Shown: positions 25,724 through 33,734 of the stretch, in pieces | How the letters are laid out: each line of letters starts with the position of its first letter | How positions within the stretch are numbered: position 1 is the stretch's first letter | Origin: Polaribacter pacificus | Lineage (GTDB): Bacteria; Bacteroidota; Bacteroidia; Flavobacteriales; Flavobacteriaceae | DNA length: 64,000 nt | Direction: 5' to 3' | Assembly (NCBI RefSeq): GCF_038024035.1 | Contig: NZ_CP150664.1 | Location: forward strand, 2,480,001 to 2,544,000 | The notes under the pieces: generated by a model | What the model was told of the DNA's origin: nothing | Databases searched by the model: none | What the model saw: only the letters and a program-made list of their open reading frames with translations | Made by a program: the position numbers and the translations under genes

Positions 25724-26803
25724 ATGAAAGCATTAATAAAACCAAAAGAGTATTTTGATGAAAAAACACTGAATCGTGAACAAATTGAGCTTTTTGGGAG
25801 TACTTGGAACTTTGTTTGTTTTAAACAGGATCTTTTAAAAGAAAATGATTTTATCACGGCCCAAATTGGTGGCGTTCCAGTTGTAGTCCAAAATCTTAGA
25901 GGTGTTATTAAGGCTTTTAAGAATGTTTGTTCTCACAGGCATTCTATAATTCAAACTGTTGAAAAAGGAAATAGGTCATTAATGTGTCCTTATCATGGGT
26001 GGGCTTATGATAAAAAAGGTATTCCTAAAGGAATTCCTAAAAAGCCATTATTTAATTTCACCAAAGAAGAGTTAGTGTGTTTAAAACTCAAAGAGTATCA
26101 ATTAGAAACTTGTGGGGCGCTTGTTTTTGTAAAAGTTTCAGATGATTTACTGAGTCTAAAAGAGTATTTAGGAGAATTATACACTGAAGTAGAAGAAATT
26201 ACTGGTGCTTTTGGAGAGTTAATTGATGTAAATAAAATAACCATTAAAGCGAATTGGAAAATATTAGTTGAGAATACTTTAGAAAGTTATCATGTAAATT
26301 TAATTCATGAAGAGACCTTAAAAAGGTTAGAACCTTCAGGAATGGAATTTAATTTTATTAATAATCATTCAACTTGGAGAGCTCCTTTAAAGTTAAGAGA
26401 AGATGATAAAAAGTTGCTTAGAGTTCATAAACCATTTCAAGAAAGACCGTACAAAATTGAAGGATATGAACATTTAATGTTATTTCCTAATACTTTAATT
26501 TCATCTACGTATGGTATTTCATTTAATTTATCTACTATAACACCTATAGATTCCGAGTCTTCTATTTTTACGAGCTATGTTTTTATGACAAAAATATTAA
26601 ATCCTATTGAAGATAAAAAACCAATTCAAAAAGTATATGAGCAGTCATTAATTGATTTTAATCGAAAAGTTTTTGATGAAGATAAAGAGATATGTCAAAA
26701 GGTTCAGATAGGGGTTCGATATTCTAATTATGATGGGGAGTTGAGTGATGAAGAAGAACGAGTATGTGAGTTTCAAAAAGCGTATAAAAATTATTTAAAA
26801 TAG
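25724..26803 (+). CDS. Rieske non-heme iron oxygenase, alpha subunit-like
   Basis: A 359-residue aromatic-ring-hydroxylating-dioxygenase-type protein. The Rieske [2Fe-2S] ligands are C69/H71 (VCSHRHS) and C88/H91 (CPYHGWAY). The mononuclear iron site is indicated by NWKILVENTLESYHVNLIH (177-195), with H190 and H195 as two ligands and an acidic ligand in the FDEDKEIC region near residue 310. Such proteins hydroxylate, demethylate or desaturate substrates using O2 and electrons from a reductase. No ferredoxin or reductase partner is encoded nearby. In this context it may hydroxylate the ACP-bound acyl chain or the sugar. The substrate is unknown. Confidence 0.9.
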   Translation: MKALIKPKEYFDEKTLNREQIELFGSTWNFVCFKQDLLKENDFITAQIGGVPVVVQNLRGVIKAFKNVCSHRHSIIQTVEKGNRSLMCPYHGWAYDKKGIPKGIPKKPLFNFTKEELVCLKLKEYQLETCGALVFVKVSDDLLSLKEYLGELYTEVEEITGAFGELIDVNKITIKANWKILVENTLESYHVNLIHEETLKRLEPSGMEFNFINNHSTWRAPLKLREDDKKLLRVHKPFQERPYKIEGYEHLMLFPNTLISSTYGISFNLSTITPIDSESSIFTSYVFMTKILNPIEDKKPIQKVYEQSLIDFNRKVFDEDKEICQKVQIGVRYSNYDGELSDEEERVCEFQKAYKNYLK

Positions 26804-26818
26804 TAATATTTTTAGCAG

Positions 26819-27577
26819 ATGGAAAAGAAGTATTTAAACTTAAAAAATAAAAAATTTATAATTACTGGAGCCACTTCCGGTATTGGTCAAGCTGTAGCAT
26901 TGAGTCTTTTAAATCAAGGAGCTGAAGTCATTGGTGTTGGAAGAGATGAATCAAAGATAAAGGATAGTGAATTAATTAAATCTAATTTTTTTATTTTTCG
27001 TTCATTTAATTTAGCAAATACAGTAGGCCTAGAAGAATTAATAACCCAATTTGTATCTGAAAAAGGAAAGCTTGATGGGTTTGTCCATTGTGCAGGAAAA
27101 GAAGAAACAATCCCTTTAAGCGTTTATAAAGCTGATAAAATAAGATCAATTTTCGAAATTAATGTATTCTCAGGTATTGAGTTATTGCGGATTTTTTCCA
27201 AAAAAAAATATAGTAACGAAGATGCGAGTGTCATTTTATTCTCGTCTGTTATGGGAGAACTGGGTCAGCCAGGGAAGGTCGGTTACTGCGCAACAAAAGC
27301 AGCTGTATTAGGAGTTGTGAAGGCTGCGGCTTTAGAGTTAGCTAAAAGAAAAATAAGGGTTAATGCCATATCACCTGGAGTTGTAAAAACGCCAATGACA
27401 CAGCAGTTATTTGATCAATTATCAGAAACTAATATTATGGAAATAGAAAATATGCACCCTTTAGGTGTCGGAAGTGTTAAAGATATAGTTCCTGCGGTAT
27501 TATTTCTATTGTCTATTGATTCTAAATGGATAACCGGACAAAACTTGAAAATTGATGGTGGTTATTCTATTCAGTAA
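26819..27577 (+). CDS. SDR-family oxidoreductase, probable 3-oxoacyl-ACP reductase
   Basis: A 252-residue classical short-chain dehydrogenase. The cofactor loop is TGATSGIG (16-23), CAGK follows at 91-94, and the catalytic residues are S143 (FSSVMG), Y156 and K160 (YCATK). The C-terminal VNAISPGVVKTPMT and WITGQNLKIDGGYSIQ are typical of FabG-like enzymes. As the only ketoreductase of the cassette it is the natural candidate to reduce the 3-oxoacyl-ACP made by either KAS III to a 3-hydroxyacyl-ACP. No dehydratase or enoyl reductase accompanies it, so the hydroxyl would be kept. It is 15 bases downstream of the Rieske gene. Confidence 0.88.
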   Translation: MEKKYLNLKNKKFIITGATSGIGQAVALSLLNQGAEVIGVGRDESKIKDSELIKSNFFIFRSFNLANTVGLEELITQFVSEKGKLDGFVHCAGKEETIPLSVYKADKIRSIFEINVFSGIELLRIFSKKKYSNEDASVILFSSVMGELGQPGKVGYCATKAAVLGVVKAAALELAKRKIRVNAISPGVVKTPMTQQLFDQLSETNIMEIENMHPLGVGSVKDIVPAVLFLLSIDSKWITGQNLKIDGGYSIQ

Positions 27578-27633
27578 ATAAAAACCATTAATTCTGTTAT
27601 TTAAGGTACTAACTTTTTTATAATATTTTTATT

Positions 27634-28923
27634 TTGATAATTTTAAAAAATAATTTTTTTGAATTTAGTTTGTTAGTTTTAATAAAATTAATTCTAGAAT
27701 ACGCATATGTTAATGTTGTATCATTAAACTATGGTTATTCAGGTTTTCTATTTGACTTTTCTTTTACAAATTATATAATTGGCTGGTTAGTATACATATT
27801 TGGTTATGTTTTTTTATTAACTAAAAAGGATATATATATCTATGAGATTTTTTACTTATTATTTTTTATTTATATACTACCAACAATTGTATTTTATGAA
27901 TTGGCGGGTAAAAGCACGTTAGATTTTTTTACTTTAGTTTTACCCTATTTTTTAATATTATTATTTGTTTTTGAAGGAACTCTAAAACAAATAAAACCTT
28001 ATCCGAAAGGAAAAGTAATTGTAATTGCAATTTCACTCCTGGCAATTCTAGTTGTAATATTTAACTATTATATTTCTACAGGTGGGAAAGTGGTTCTAAG
28101 CTTAACTGAGGTCTATGACTTTAGAGAAGAATTTGAAGGAGCAAGTGGTTCAGGGCTTTTCGGCTATTTAAATAGCTGGGTAATGAAAATATTTTTAGTA
28201 ATTATATATGCTTGGGCATTTGCAAAAAAAAATATAATAGGATTAGTTGTATCTATCTTTTTTATTCTAGTTGTTTTCGCTTTATCTGGGCATAAGGAAG
28301 TTTTGTCTGGTATTTTTTTAATTTTCTTTTTTAATTTTCTTTTTAAACTTTCAGAAAGAAATAGGAAGTTGTTTTTACTTGGTAGTTTATTTTTATTGTT
28401 TCTTGTTGTAACAGTGTTTTCTATGCTTGAAGGTGTTAATCTTTTGGGTTCTATTGTTATTCGAAGGCTTTTTTTTGTGCCAATACATCTAAACTTTACT
28501 TATCTCGAATTCTTTTCAAATCATGAACATGTATATTGGTCAAATAGTATTTTAAAACAATTTTTCATCTATCCTTATAGTTTAGATCCTGCATTTGTAA
28601 TAGGTAATTACCTTGGGGTTATAGGAATGTCTGCGAATACTGGTTTTATTGCAACAGGTTTTATGCATGCAAGTTATTTTGGGATTTTTTTTTATGTATT
28701 CTTAGCAATAGTTTTCTTAAATATTATTAATATTGTAGGTAAGAAAAGTAAAAAATATATGGTGTTGTCAATTGTTTTTTTACCTATAAATGCATTGTTT
28801 ATGGCTTCTGACTTGTTCTCTACTTTGTTAACACATGGATTGTTAATTGCTATTGTTTTACTGTGGTTGTATGAGGATGAAATTTATACAATTCGTATTT
28901 TGGGTAAAGACTTTAAAATTTAG
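27634..28923 (+). CDS. wzy: Wzy-like O-antigen/polysaccharide polymerase
   Basis: A 429-residue, very hydrophobic protein with about ten to twelve membrane segments. A large loop around residues 150-185 (after GGKVVLSLTEVYDFREEFE) and another around 285-330 are the usual layout of Wzy polymerases, which have little sequence conservation. It is the only such protein in the locus and accompanies wzx and the Wzz homologue, completing a Wzx/Wzy-dependent pathway. The reading frame opens with TTG at 27634. No suitable ATG lies nearby upstream. It is unusually AT-rich even for this genome, as is common for wzy genes. Confidence 0.78.
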   Translation: MIILKNNFFEFSLLVLIKLILEYAYVNVVSLNYGYSGFLFDFSFTNYIIGWLVYIFGYVFLLTKKDIYIYEIFYLLFFIYILPTIVFYELAGKSTLDFFTLVLPYFLILLFVFEGTLKQIKPYPKGKVIVIAISLLAILVVIFNYYISTGGKVVLSLTEVYDFREEFEGASGSGLFGYLNSWVMKIFLVIIYAWAFAKKNIIGLVVSIFFILVVFALSGHKEVLSGIFLIFFFNFLFKLSERNRKLFLLGSLFLLFLVVTVFSMLEGVNLLGSIVIRRLFFVPIHLNFTYLEFFSNHEHVYWSNSILKQFFIYPYSLDPAFVIGNYLGVIGMSANTGFIATGFMHASYFGIFFYVFLAIVFLNIINIVGKKSKKYMVLSIVFLPINALFMASDLFSTLLTHGLLIAIVLLWLYEDEIYTIRILGKDFKI

Positions 28924-28944
28924 TCATCTTTAAGATTTAATATA

Positions 28945-30282
28945 ATGCTTAAAATTTCAGTAAATAAAAATTTTTTTTTAGAAAAGAAATATATCCTAGA
29001 AGTTTTACTAGAAGAGTTTTTATGTTTCTATGATTATGAAATTGAAGTATCAAAAGATAATGATTATGTTTTTTTAAATACTCAAAATAATAAGAAAATT
29101 ACTTTTATAGATTCTTTTTTTACAAACATAAAGGACGATTATTTAAAGCTAAAGTACCTCCCCAAGGAACCAATGTTTTTTACTTATTTATCAAAAGAAT
29201 ATACTTTTCCTTACGGGGAGCCAAAGATTACACTTGAGACGAATAATCTTAAATGCTATTTCGATATATTTGCATCTAGTTATTTTTTTTTATCAAGATG
29301 GGAAGAGTATGTTATTAAGGAAAAAGATCACCACCAAAGATTTATAGATGACAACTCTTGGATTGTGCAAAATAACTTACATTATAGACCTTTGGTTAAT
29401 GAATATGCATCATTACTTTGCGTTCTTTTAAATAAAATAGGCATTTCTCCTAAACAAATTGGTGAATTTACGCCAATTATAACACATGATGTAGATTTAA
29501 TTGCTAGATATGATAGTCTAAAAAAAGTAATAAAGGCAATTGTTGGAGACTTAATTTTAAGAAAAAGTATAAAGTCATTTTTTAAAACAGTTAAAGATGT
29601 TATTTACATTTTAGCTAATAAAATGAATGACAATTATGATACTTTTGATTATTTGATGGATTTATCAGAATCTATTGATGTAAAATCACATTTTTATTTT
29701 ATCCCGGGTAAAAAAAATGAGTACGATGTTCGATACAGTTATAATGAAAAAAAAGCAATAGAGATATATGAGAAAATAAGAAAACGAGGTCATATAATTG
29801 GTTTACATCCAAGCTACAATTCTTTTTTAGACAGGGAACAAGTATTAAAAGAAAAAAAGAGATTAGAATCAAAAGTAGCTACAAAAATTGTTGAGGGAAG
29901 GCAACACTATTTAAGAATAAACCTACCCAATTCTTGGCAAATTTGGGATGATGTTGGGTTAAAAGAAGATAGTTCTATTGGATTTAATAAATGTTTTGGT
30001 TTTAGAACAGGAAGTTGCTATAAATACAGTGTGTTTGATTTTATAAACAGAGAAAAATTAGAATTAAAAGAAAATCCTTTATTGGCTATGGAGGTAGCTT
30101 CAGAGCACTTTAACAAAAGACCTATAAAAATGCTTGAAGATTTAAAAATAATACTTAATGAAGTGAAAAAATATAATGGAAACTTCACTTTGCTCTGGCA
30201 CAATAGTTCATTTATGAAAAGGGAACACAATGAAACTTATGAAAAAATTATTGAATTATTAAAATATCAGTATACGAAATAA
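28945..30282 (+). CDS. Polysaccharide deacetylase-like protein
   Basis: A 445-residue protein. The N-terminal 150 residues are an unassigned domain. The C-terminal half has a NodB-like deacetylase pattern: TPIITHDVDLI (about 177-187; the HD metal pair), IIGLHPSYNSF (about 286-296; the H-x-x-S region) and FGFRTGSCYKYSVFD near 350 (the R-containing motif). Related proteins in polysaccharide loci carry an uncharacterised N-terminal domain of this kind. It could deacetylate a glycan or lipid-linked sugar. The lack of a signal peptide suggests it acts in the cytoplasm, unlike most deacetylases of this fold. It follows the wzy-like gene by 21 bases. Confidence 0.7.
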   Translation: MLKISVNKNFFLEKKYILEVLLEEFLCFYDYEIEVSKDNDYVFLNTQNNKKITFIDSFFTNIKDDYLKLKYLPKEPMFFTYLSKEYTFPYGEPKITLETNNLKCYFDIFASSYFFLSRWEEYVIKEKDHHQRFIDDNSWIVQNNLHYRPLVNEYASLLCVLLNKIGISPKQIGEFTPIITHDVDLIARYDSLKKVIKAIVGDLILRKSIKSFFKTVKDVIYILANKMNDNYDTFDYLMDLSESIDVKSHFYFIPGKKNEYDVRYSYNEKKAIEIYEKIRKRGHIIGLHPSYNSFLDREQVLKEKKRLESKVATKIVEGRQHYLRINLPNSWQIWDDVGLKEDSSIGFNKCFGFRTGSCYKYSVFDFINREKLELKENPLLAMEVASEHFNKRPIKMLEDLKIILNEVKKYNGNFTLLWHNSSFMKREHNETYEKIIELLKYQYTK

Positions 30283-30359
30283 AAACACAGTCTAAATGTA
30301 TTTATTTTTTATAAAACAAATTGAATAAAATATTTTTATAGAAAGTAAAAATAGTAGAC

Positions 30360-30373
30360 TTGTTTTAAAACAA
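30360..30373. other. 14-bp perfect palindrome upstream of the GT4 gene
   Basis: TTGTTTTAAAACAA at 30360-30373 lies in the 123-base gap before the glycosyltransferase. The TTG could be a -33 element with TATAATTA about 20 bases downstream as a poor -7 box, or the palindrome could be an operator. Its function is unproven. Confidence 0.35.
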
Positions 30374-30405
30374 TTATTATTGTATAATTAAATATATTAC
30401 AAATT

Positions 30406-31521
30406 TTGAAGAAAAAAATAAAAATTGCTCATTTAACTTCTGTGCATCCAAGATACGATACTAGAATTTTTGTGAAGGAATGTTCTGCATTAGCAGAAAT
30501 AGAAAATTATAGTGTTTATCTAATTGTTGCAGATGAAAAAGAAGATGAAATAGTAAATCGAGTTAAAATTTTAAGTGTAGGAAAAAAAAAGGGTAGACTT
30601 AAAAGACTAGTGTTTTCTCCCAGAGTGGTTTACAAAAAAGCATTAGAAATTGATGCTAATATATATCACATACACGATCCTGAATTGATACCTGCTGGAC
30701 TCAAGCTAAAGAAAAAAGGTAAATTTGTTGTGTTTGATGCGCATGAAGATTTTCCAAAACAATTATTGGGGAAACCTTATCTAAATAAATATATAGCAAA
30801 AATCTTAGCTCTACTTATTAGATTGTATGAAAAAAGGGTATTTAAAAAGTTTGATTTTATAATCGCAGCAACTCCTTATATTAGAAACAAGGTTTTAAAA
30901 ATTAATAAAAATTGTGTCGATGTCAATAATTACCCAATTGTAGAAGAGTTTTCTGGAACATCAGTTTGGGAAGATAAGAAAGACCAAGTTTGCTACACAG
31001 GAGGATTAACAGAGGCTAGAGGAATCTGGGAAATGGTTGAAAGTTTATCCTATTTAAATACCACTAAACTTGCTTTAGCAGGAAGGTTTTTTGAATTGGA
31101 GTTTGAAAAAAAAGTAAAAACCAATAAATCTTGGGATAAGGTTAACGAATTGGGATATTTGAATAGAAAAGAAGTAGCATTAGTATATAAAAATTCAAAA
31201 GCAGGGTTGGTTACTCTTCATCCATTAATAAATTATTTAGATTCTTTACCGGTAAAGATGTTTGAATATATGGCAGCAGGAATTCCAGTGATAGCCTCTG
31301 ATATTAAGCTGTGGAAATCTATTATTGAGGAGAATGAGTGTGGTGTATGTGTCAATCCGATTGACACTAAAAGTATAGCTGATGCAATTGACTACGTTAT
31401 CAAAAACCCAAATGAGTCTGAAAGAATGGGTAAAAATGGTAGGCAAGCAGTTTTAGAAAAATTTAACTGGAACATAGAAAAGAAAAAGCTTATTAATTTG
31501 TACAATAATATTTTGAGGTAA
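30406..31521 (+). CDS. Glycosyltransferase family 4 protein
   Basis: A 371-residue GT-B fold glycosyltransferase. The N-terminal domain opens IKIAHLTSVHPRYDTRIFVKE, typical of GT4 enzymes in capsule and O-antigen loci, and contains IYHIHDPELIPAGL and VFDAHEDFP. The C-terminal donor domain has the glycine-rich YTGGLTEARGIWEMVE (about 198-213) and the nucleotide-sugar motif KMFEYMAAGIPVIASD with E322-type acidic residues following. It adds one sugar of the repeat unit on the cytoplasmic face. The frame starts with TTG at 30406. A 634-base gap without genes follows. Confidence 0.88.
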   Translation: MKKKIKIAHLTSVHPRYDTRIFVKECSALAEIENYSVYLIVADEKEDEIVNRVKILSVGKKKGRLKRLVFSPRVVYKKALEIDANIYHIHDPELIPAGLKLKKKGKFVVFDAHEDFPKQLLGKPYLNKYIAKILALLIRLYEKRVFKKFDFIIAATPYIRNKVLKINKNCVDVNNYPIVEEFSGTSVWEDKKDQVCYTGGLTEARGIWEMVESLSYLNTTKLALAGRFFELEFEKKVKTNKSWDKVNELGYLNRKEVALVYKNSKAGLVTLHPLINYLDSLPVKMFEYMAAGIPVIASDIKLWKSIIEENECGVCVNPIDTKSIADAIDYVIKNPNESERMGKNGRQAVLEKFNWNIEKKKLINLYNNILR

Positions 31522-31596
31522 TTGTATTTAGATAAATTGGAGAAATTTTTAGTTTTAATAAAACCACAGATGATGAAAAATGTGGTTATTTAAGGA

Positions 31597-31783
31597 TGTT
31601 ACAAAATTTGCATTTTCAGATTTAAGTGTAAATATGATTTTAGATCCAGTTATTAGGAGTTCATTGGTACTATAAGTGCTGTTGACAGGTAATTACTATC
31701 TCATCTTAGATGCTTTGTATCTTGTTTATGAACGAATCACATATGTTTTAACTATTCGACATAGTGGTCATCACTATCGTTAA
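31597..31783 (+). pseudogene. Remnant of a RelE/ParE-family toxin gene
   Basis: In one frame the end of this stretch reads LLTGNYYLILDALYLV followed by YERITYVLTIRHSGHHYR and a stop at 31781-31783. This matches the C-terminal signature of RelE/ParE ribonuclease or gyrase-inhibitor toxins (LxxGxYxLxY...I.VLxIRHxR). The same frame upstream reads DPVIRSSLVL and then hits a TAA at 31673-31675, where the intact family would continue. No start codon gives a full toxin and no antitoxin gene is visible next to it. It is inferred to be a dead toxin-antitoxin relic. Confidence 0.5.
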
Positions 31784-32057
31784 AATAAATAGGGCTGCCA
31801 AATCTTATAAATCAAGCTTTTAGATCACTCGCCTTAACTATTTGAGAACTTGGGTTTAGGTCTATTAAGTGAGTGAATAGGAGAGAAAGGTATTATCCTA
31901 TTTTATTTAGTTTTATTATATTTTTTATATTTATCTACTGAACACAATGTACTGTTAAATTATCAAGATATACCTAATGATAAGATTAAGATTATTTAAT
32001 ATAGTAGAGCAAAATTAAAAAGAAATAAAACTTTTATAAAACCAAGTAATAAGTTAG

Positions 32058-32065
32058 TACCTTTG
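32058..32065 (+). promoter_or_regulatory. Candidate -7 box before the GT2 gene
   Basis: TACCTTTG fits the -7 consensus. A clear TTG at the right distance upstream is not seen. A small GTGAA/TTCAC hairpin begins right after the box (32065-32083). The predicted leader is about 85 bases. Confidence 0.45.
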
Positions 32066-32155
32066 TGAAGATATAAATTTCACGATTCTTTATAAGAAAA
32101 AAATAATGTAATTAGTAGTAAATTAAAAAGTTTATAACTTTAATAAATTAAGGAG

Positions 32156-33142
32156 ATGGTAAGCGTAATTTGCCCAGTTTTTAACGAAGAAAAATATATA
32201 AAGAATTGTATTAAATCTATTTTAAAACAAGATTATAATAAAAATAATTTAGAAGTATTATTTGTTGATGGAGGGAGTATAGATAAAACAAAAGAAATTA
32301 TAACTAGTTATCAAAAAAAACACAATCATATCAGGTTATTACATAACCAAGATAAAATTGTTCCGTATGCAATGAATTTGGGGATAGAAAAAGCAATAGG
32401 AGATATAATTATAAGAATAGATGCACATTCGTATTTCCCAACTGATTACGTATCAACCTTAGTTTATAATCTTGATAAATTAGGAGCTGATAATGTAGGA
32501 GTTGCGTGTATCACAGATGTTTTTAATAAAAACAATAAAACATTAGCAATAAAAGAAGTTTTATCAAATAAATATGGAGTAGGTAACTCTTTATTTAGAA
32601 TAGGAGTTAAAGATGTTCAAGAAGTAGATACTGTGCCTTTTGGATGTTATAAAAAAGAAGTCTTTGAGAAGTTTGGAAACTATAACGTAAAACTTAAGAG
32701 AAACCAAGACATTGAATTTAATAAGCGTTTGAAGCGTAATGGAGGTAAAATATACTTATTACCATATACTAACTGTATATATTATGCTAGAGAGACATTT
32801 AATGGAGTAGCTAAAAACAACTATGAAAACGGTAAATGGAATATTTTTACTGTATTTTACACTAAAATGGTTGACTCATTATCAATACGTCACTTTATAC
32901 CTTTAATTTTTATTCTTTCGTTAATATTACCTGTTATAGGTGGATTTTTATGGAAGCCTATTTTTTATATAGCAGTTATATCACTAATTACTTATCTTGG
33001 ATTAATAATTTCTGTGTGTGTAAATATAAATTATAATAAGAAGATTAAATTTTTATATCTATTTGTTTCTTTTATAATTTTACATATTTCATATGGTTTT
33101 GGGTCTCTAGCAGGTATTATAAGATTTCCTTTTTTAAAATAA
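32156..33142 (+). CDS. Glycosyltransferase family 2 protein, ExoA-like
   Basis: A 328-residue GT-A enzyme. The opening VSVICPVFNEEKYIKNCI and the DGGSIDKT segment (about 39-46) bind the nucleotide sugar, and the IDAH motif (about 85-88) takes the place of the DxD metal site. NQDIEFNKRLKRNGG contains the acceptor-side ED-like pair. About three hydrophobic segments at the C-terminus (about 245-325) anchor it to the inner membrane, as in ExoA-type transferases. It is one of only two non-initiating glycosyltransferases in the locus. Confidence 0.88.
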   Translation: MVSVICPVFNEEKYIKNCIKSILKQDYNKNNLEVLFVDGGSIDKTKEIITSYQKKHNHIRLLHNQDKIVPYAMNLGIEKAIGDIIIRIDAHSYFPTDYVSTLVYNLDKLGADNVGVACITDVFNKNNKTLAIKEVLSNKYGVGNSLFRIGVKDVQEVDTVPFGCYKKEVFEKFGNYNVKLKRNQDIEFNKRLKRNGGKIYLLPYTNCIYYARETFNGVAKNNYENGKWNIFTVFYTKMVDSLSIRHFIPLIFILSLILPVIGGFLWKPIFYIAVISLITYLGLIISVCVNINYNKKIKFLYLFVSFIILHISYGFGSLAGIIRFPFLK

Positions 33143-33147
33143 AATAA

Positions 33148-33732
33148 ATGAAACAGTTATTTGATACACTTATGTCTCTATTAGGACTGATTGTTTTATT
33201 ACCTTTATTAATAATGATATTTTTTTTGGTTTACATTAAAATGCCAGGTGGTTCCCCATTATTTATACAGGAAAGAATAGGGAAGAAAGGTAAACTTTTT
33301 AAAATGATCAAGTTTAGAACAATGATTGTAGATCAATCTGGATCGTCAGTTTCGATAGCAGGCGAAAGTAGAATAACTCCTTTAGGAGTAAAACTAAGAA
33401 AGTATAAGATAGATGAATTACCTGCACTTTGGAATGTATTAAAAGGAGATATGAGTATAGTGGGACCAAGACCTGACGTTCCCGGTTATGCTGATAAACT
33501 CGATGGTGAAGATCGTTTGATTTTAAAATTAAAACCAGGGATTACTGGGCCTGCAAGTTTAAAATATTCAAATGAAGAAGAAATATTAGCGACTGTTGAT
33601 AACCCTATAGAATATAATAACAAAATAATATATCCTGATAAAGTGAAAATAAATTTAGATTATTATTACAATCGTACATTTATAGGTGATATTAAAATTA
33701 TTATAAATACAGTCTTTAGAACCAATTATTAA
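33148..33732 (+). CDS. Undecaprenyl-phosphate sugar-1-phosphate transferase (PglC-like)
   Basis: A 194-residue monotopic phosphoglycosyl transferase of the bacterial sugar transferase family, the short PglC type. A re-entrant N-terminal hydrophobic helix (about 8-30) is followed by SPLFIQERIGKKGKLFKMIKFRTM-like sequence. The catalytic Asp-Glu pair lies in KIDELPALWNVLKGDMSIVGPRP. These enzymes start the repeat unit by moving a sugar-1-phosphate from UDP-sugar to undecaprenyl phosphate. PglC homologues prefer UDP-bacillosamine-type 4-amino sugars, and the PglE-like gene that follows by 2 bases supports that. A PglD gene, usually between them, is missing. Confidence 0.9.
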   Translation: MKQLFDTLMSLLGLIVLLPLLIMIFFLVYIKMPGGSPLFIQERIGKKGKLFKMIKFRTMIVDQSGSSVSIAGESRITPLGVKLRKYKIDELPALWNVLKGDMSIVGPRPDVPGYADKLDGEDRLILKLKPGITGPASLKYSNEEEILATVDNPIEYNNKIIYPDKVKINLDYYYNRTFIGDIKIIINTVFRTNY

Positions 33733-33734
33733 TT

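Larger units (their letters stand above)
31522..32155 (+). other. Gene-free gap with decayed sequence inside the polysaccharide locus
   Basis: This gap is large for an otherwise tightly packed operon. It contains the remnant of a ParE-like toxin gene (separate entry), further AT-rich sequence with no intact frame, and a promoter before the next glycosyltransferase. It looks like a decayed insertion or the scar of a deleted gene. Confidence 0.6.

Noticed and set aside
22521..27577. Aryl polyene / flexirubin or type II polyketide cluster
   Set aside because: There is no KAS I/II-type heterodimer, dehydratase, ammonia lyase, cyclase or thioesterase, and the genes are embedded between wzx and wzy.
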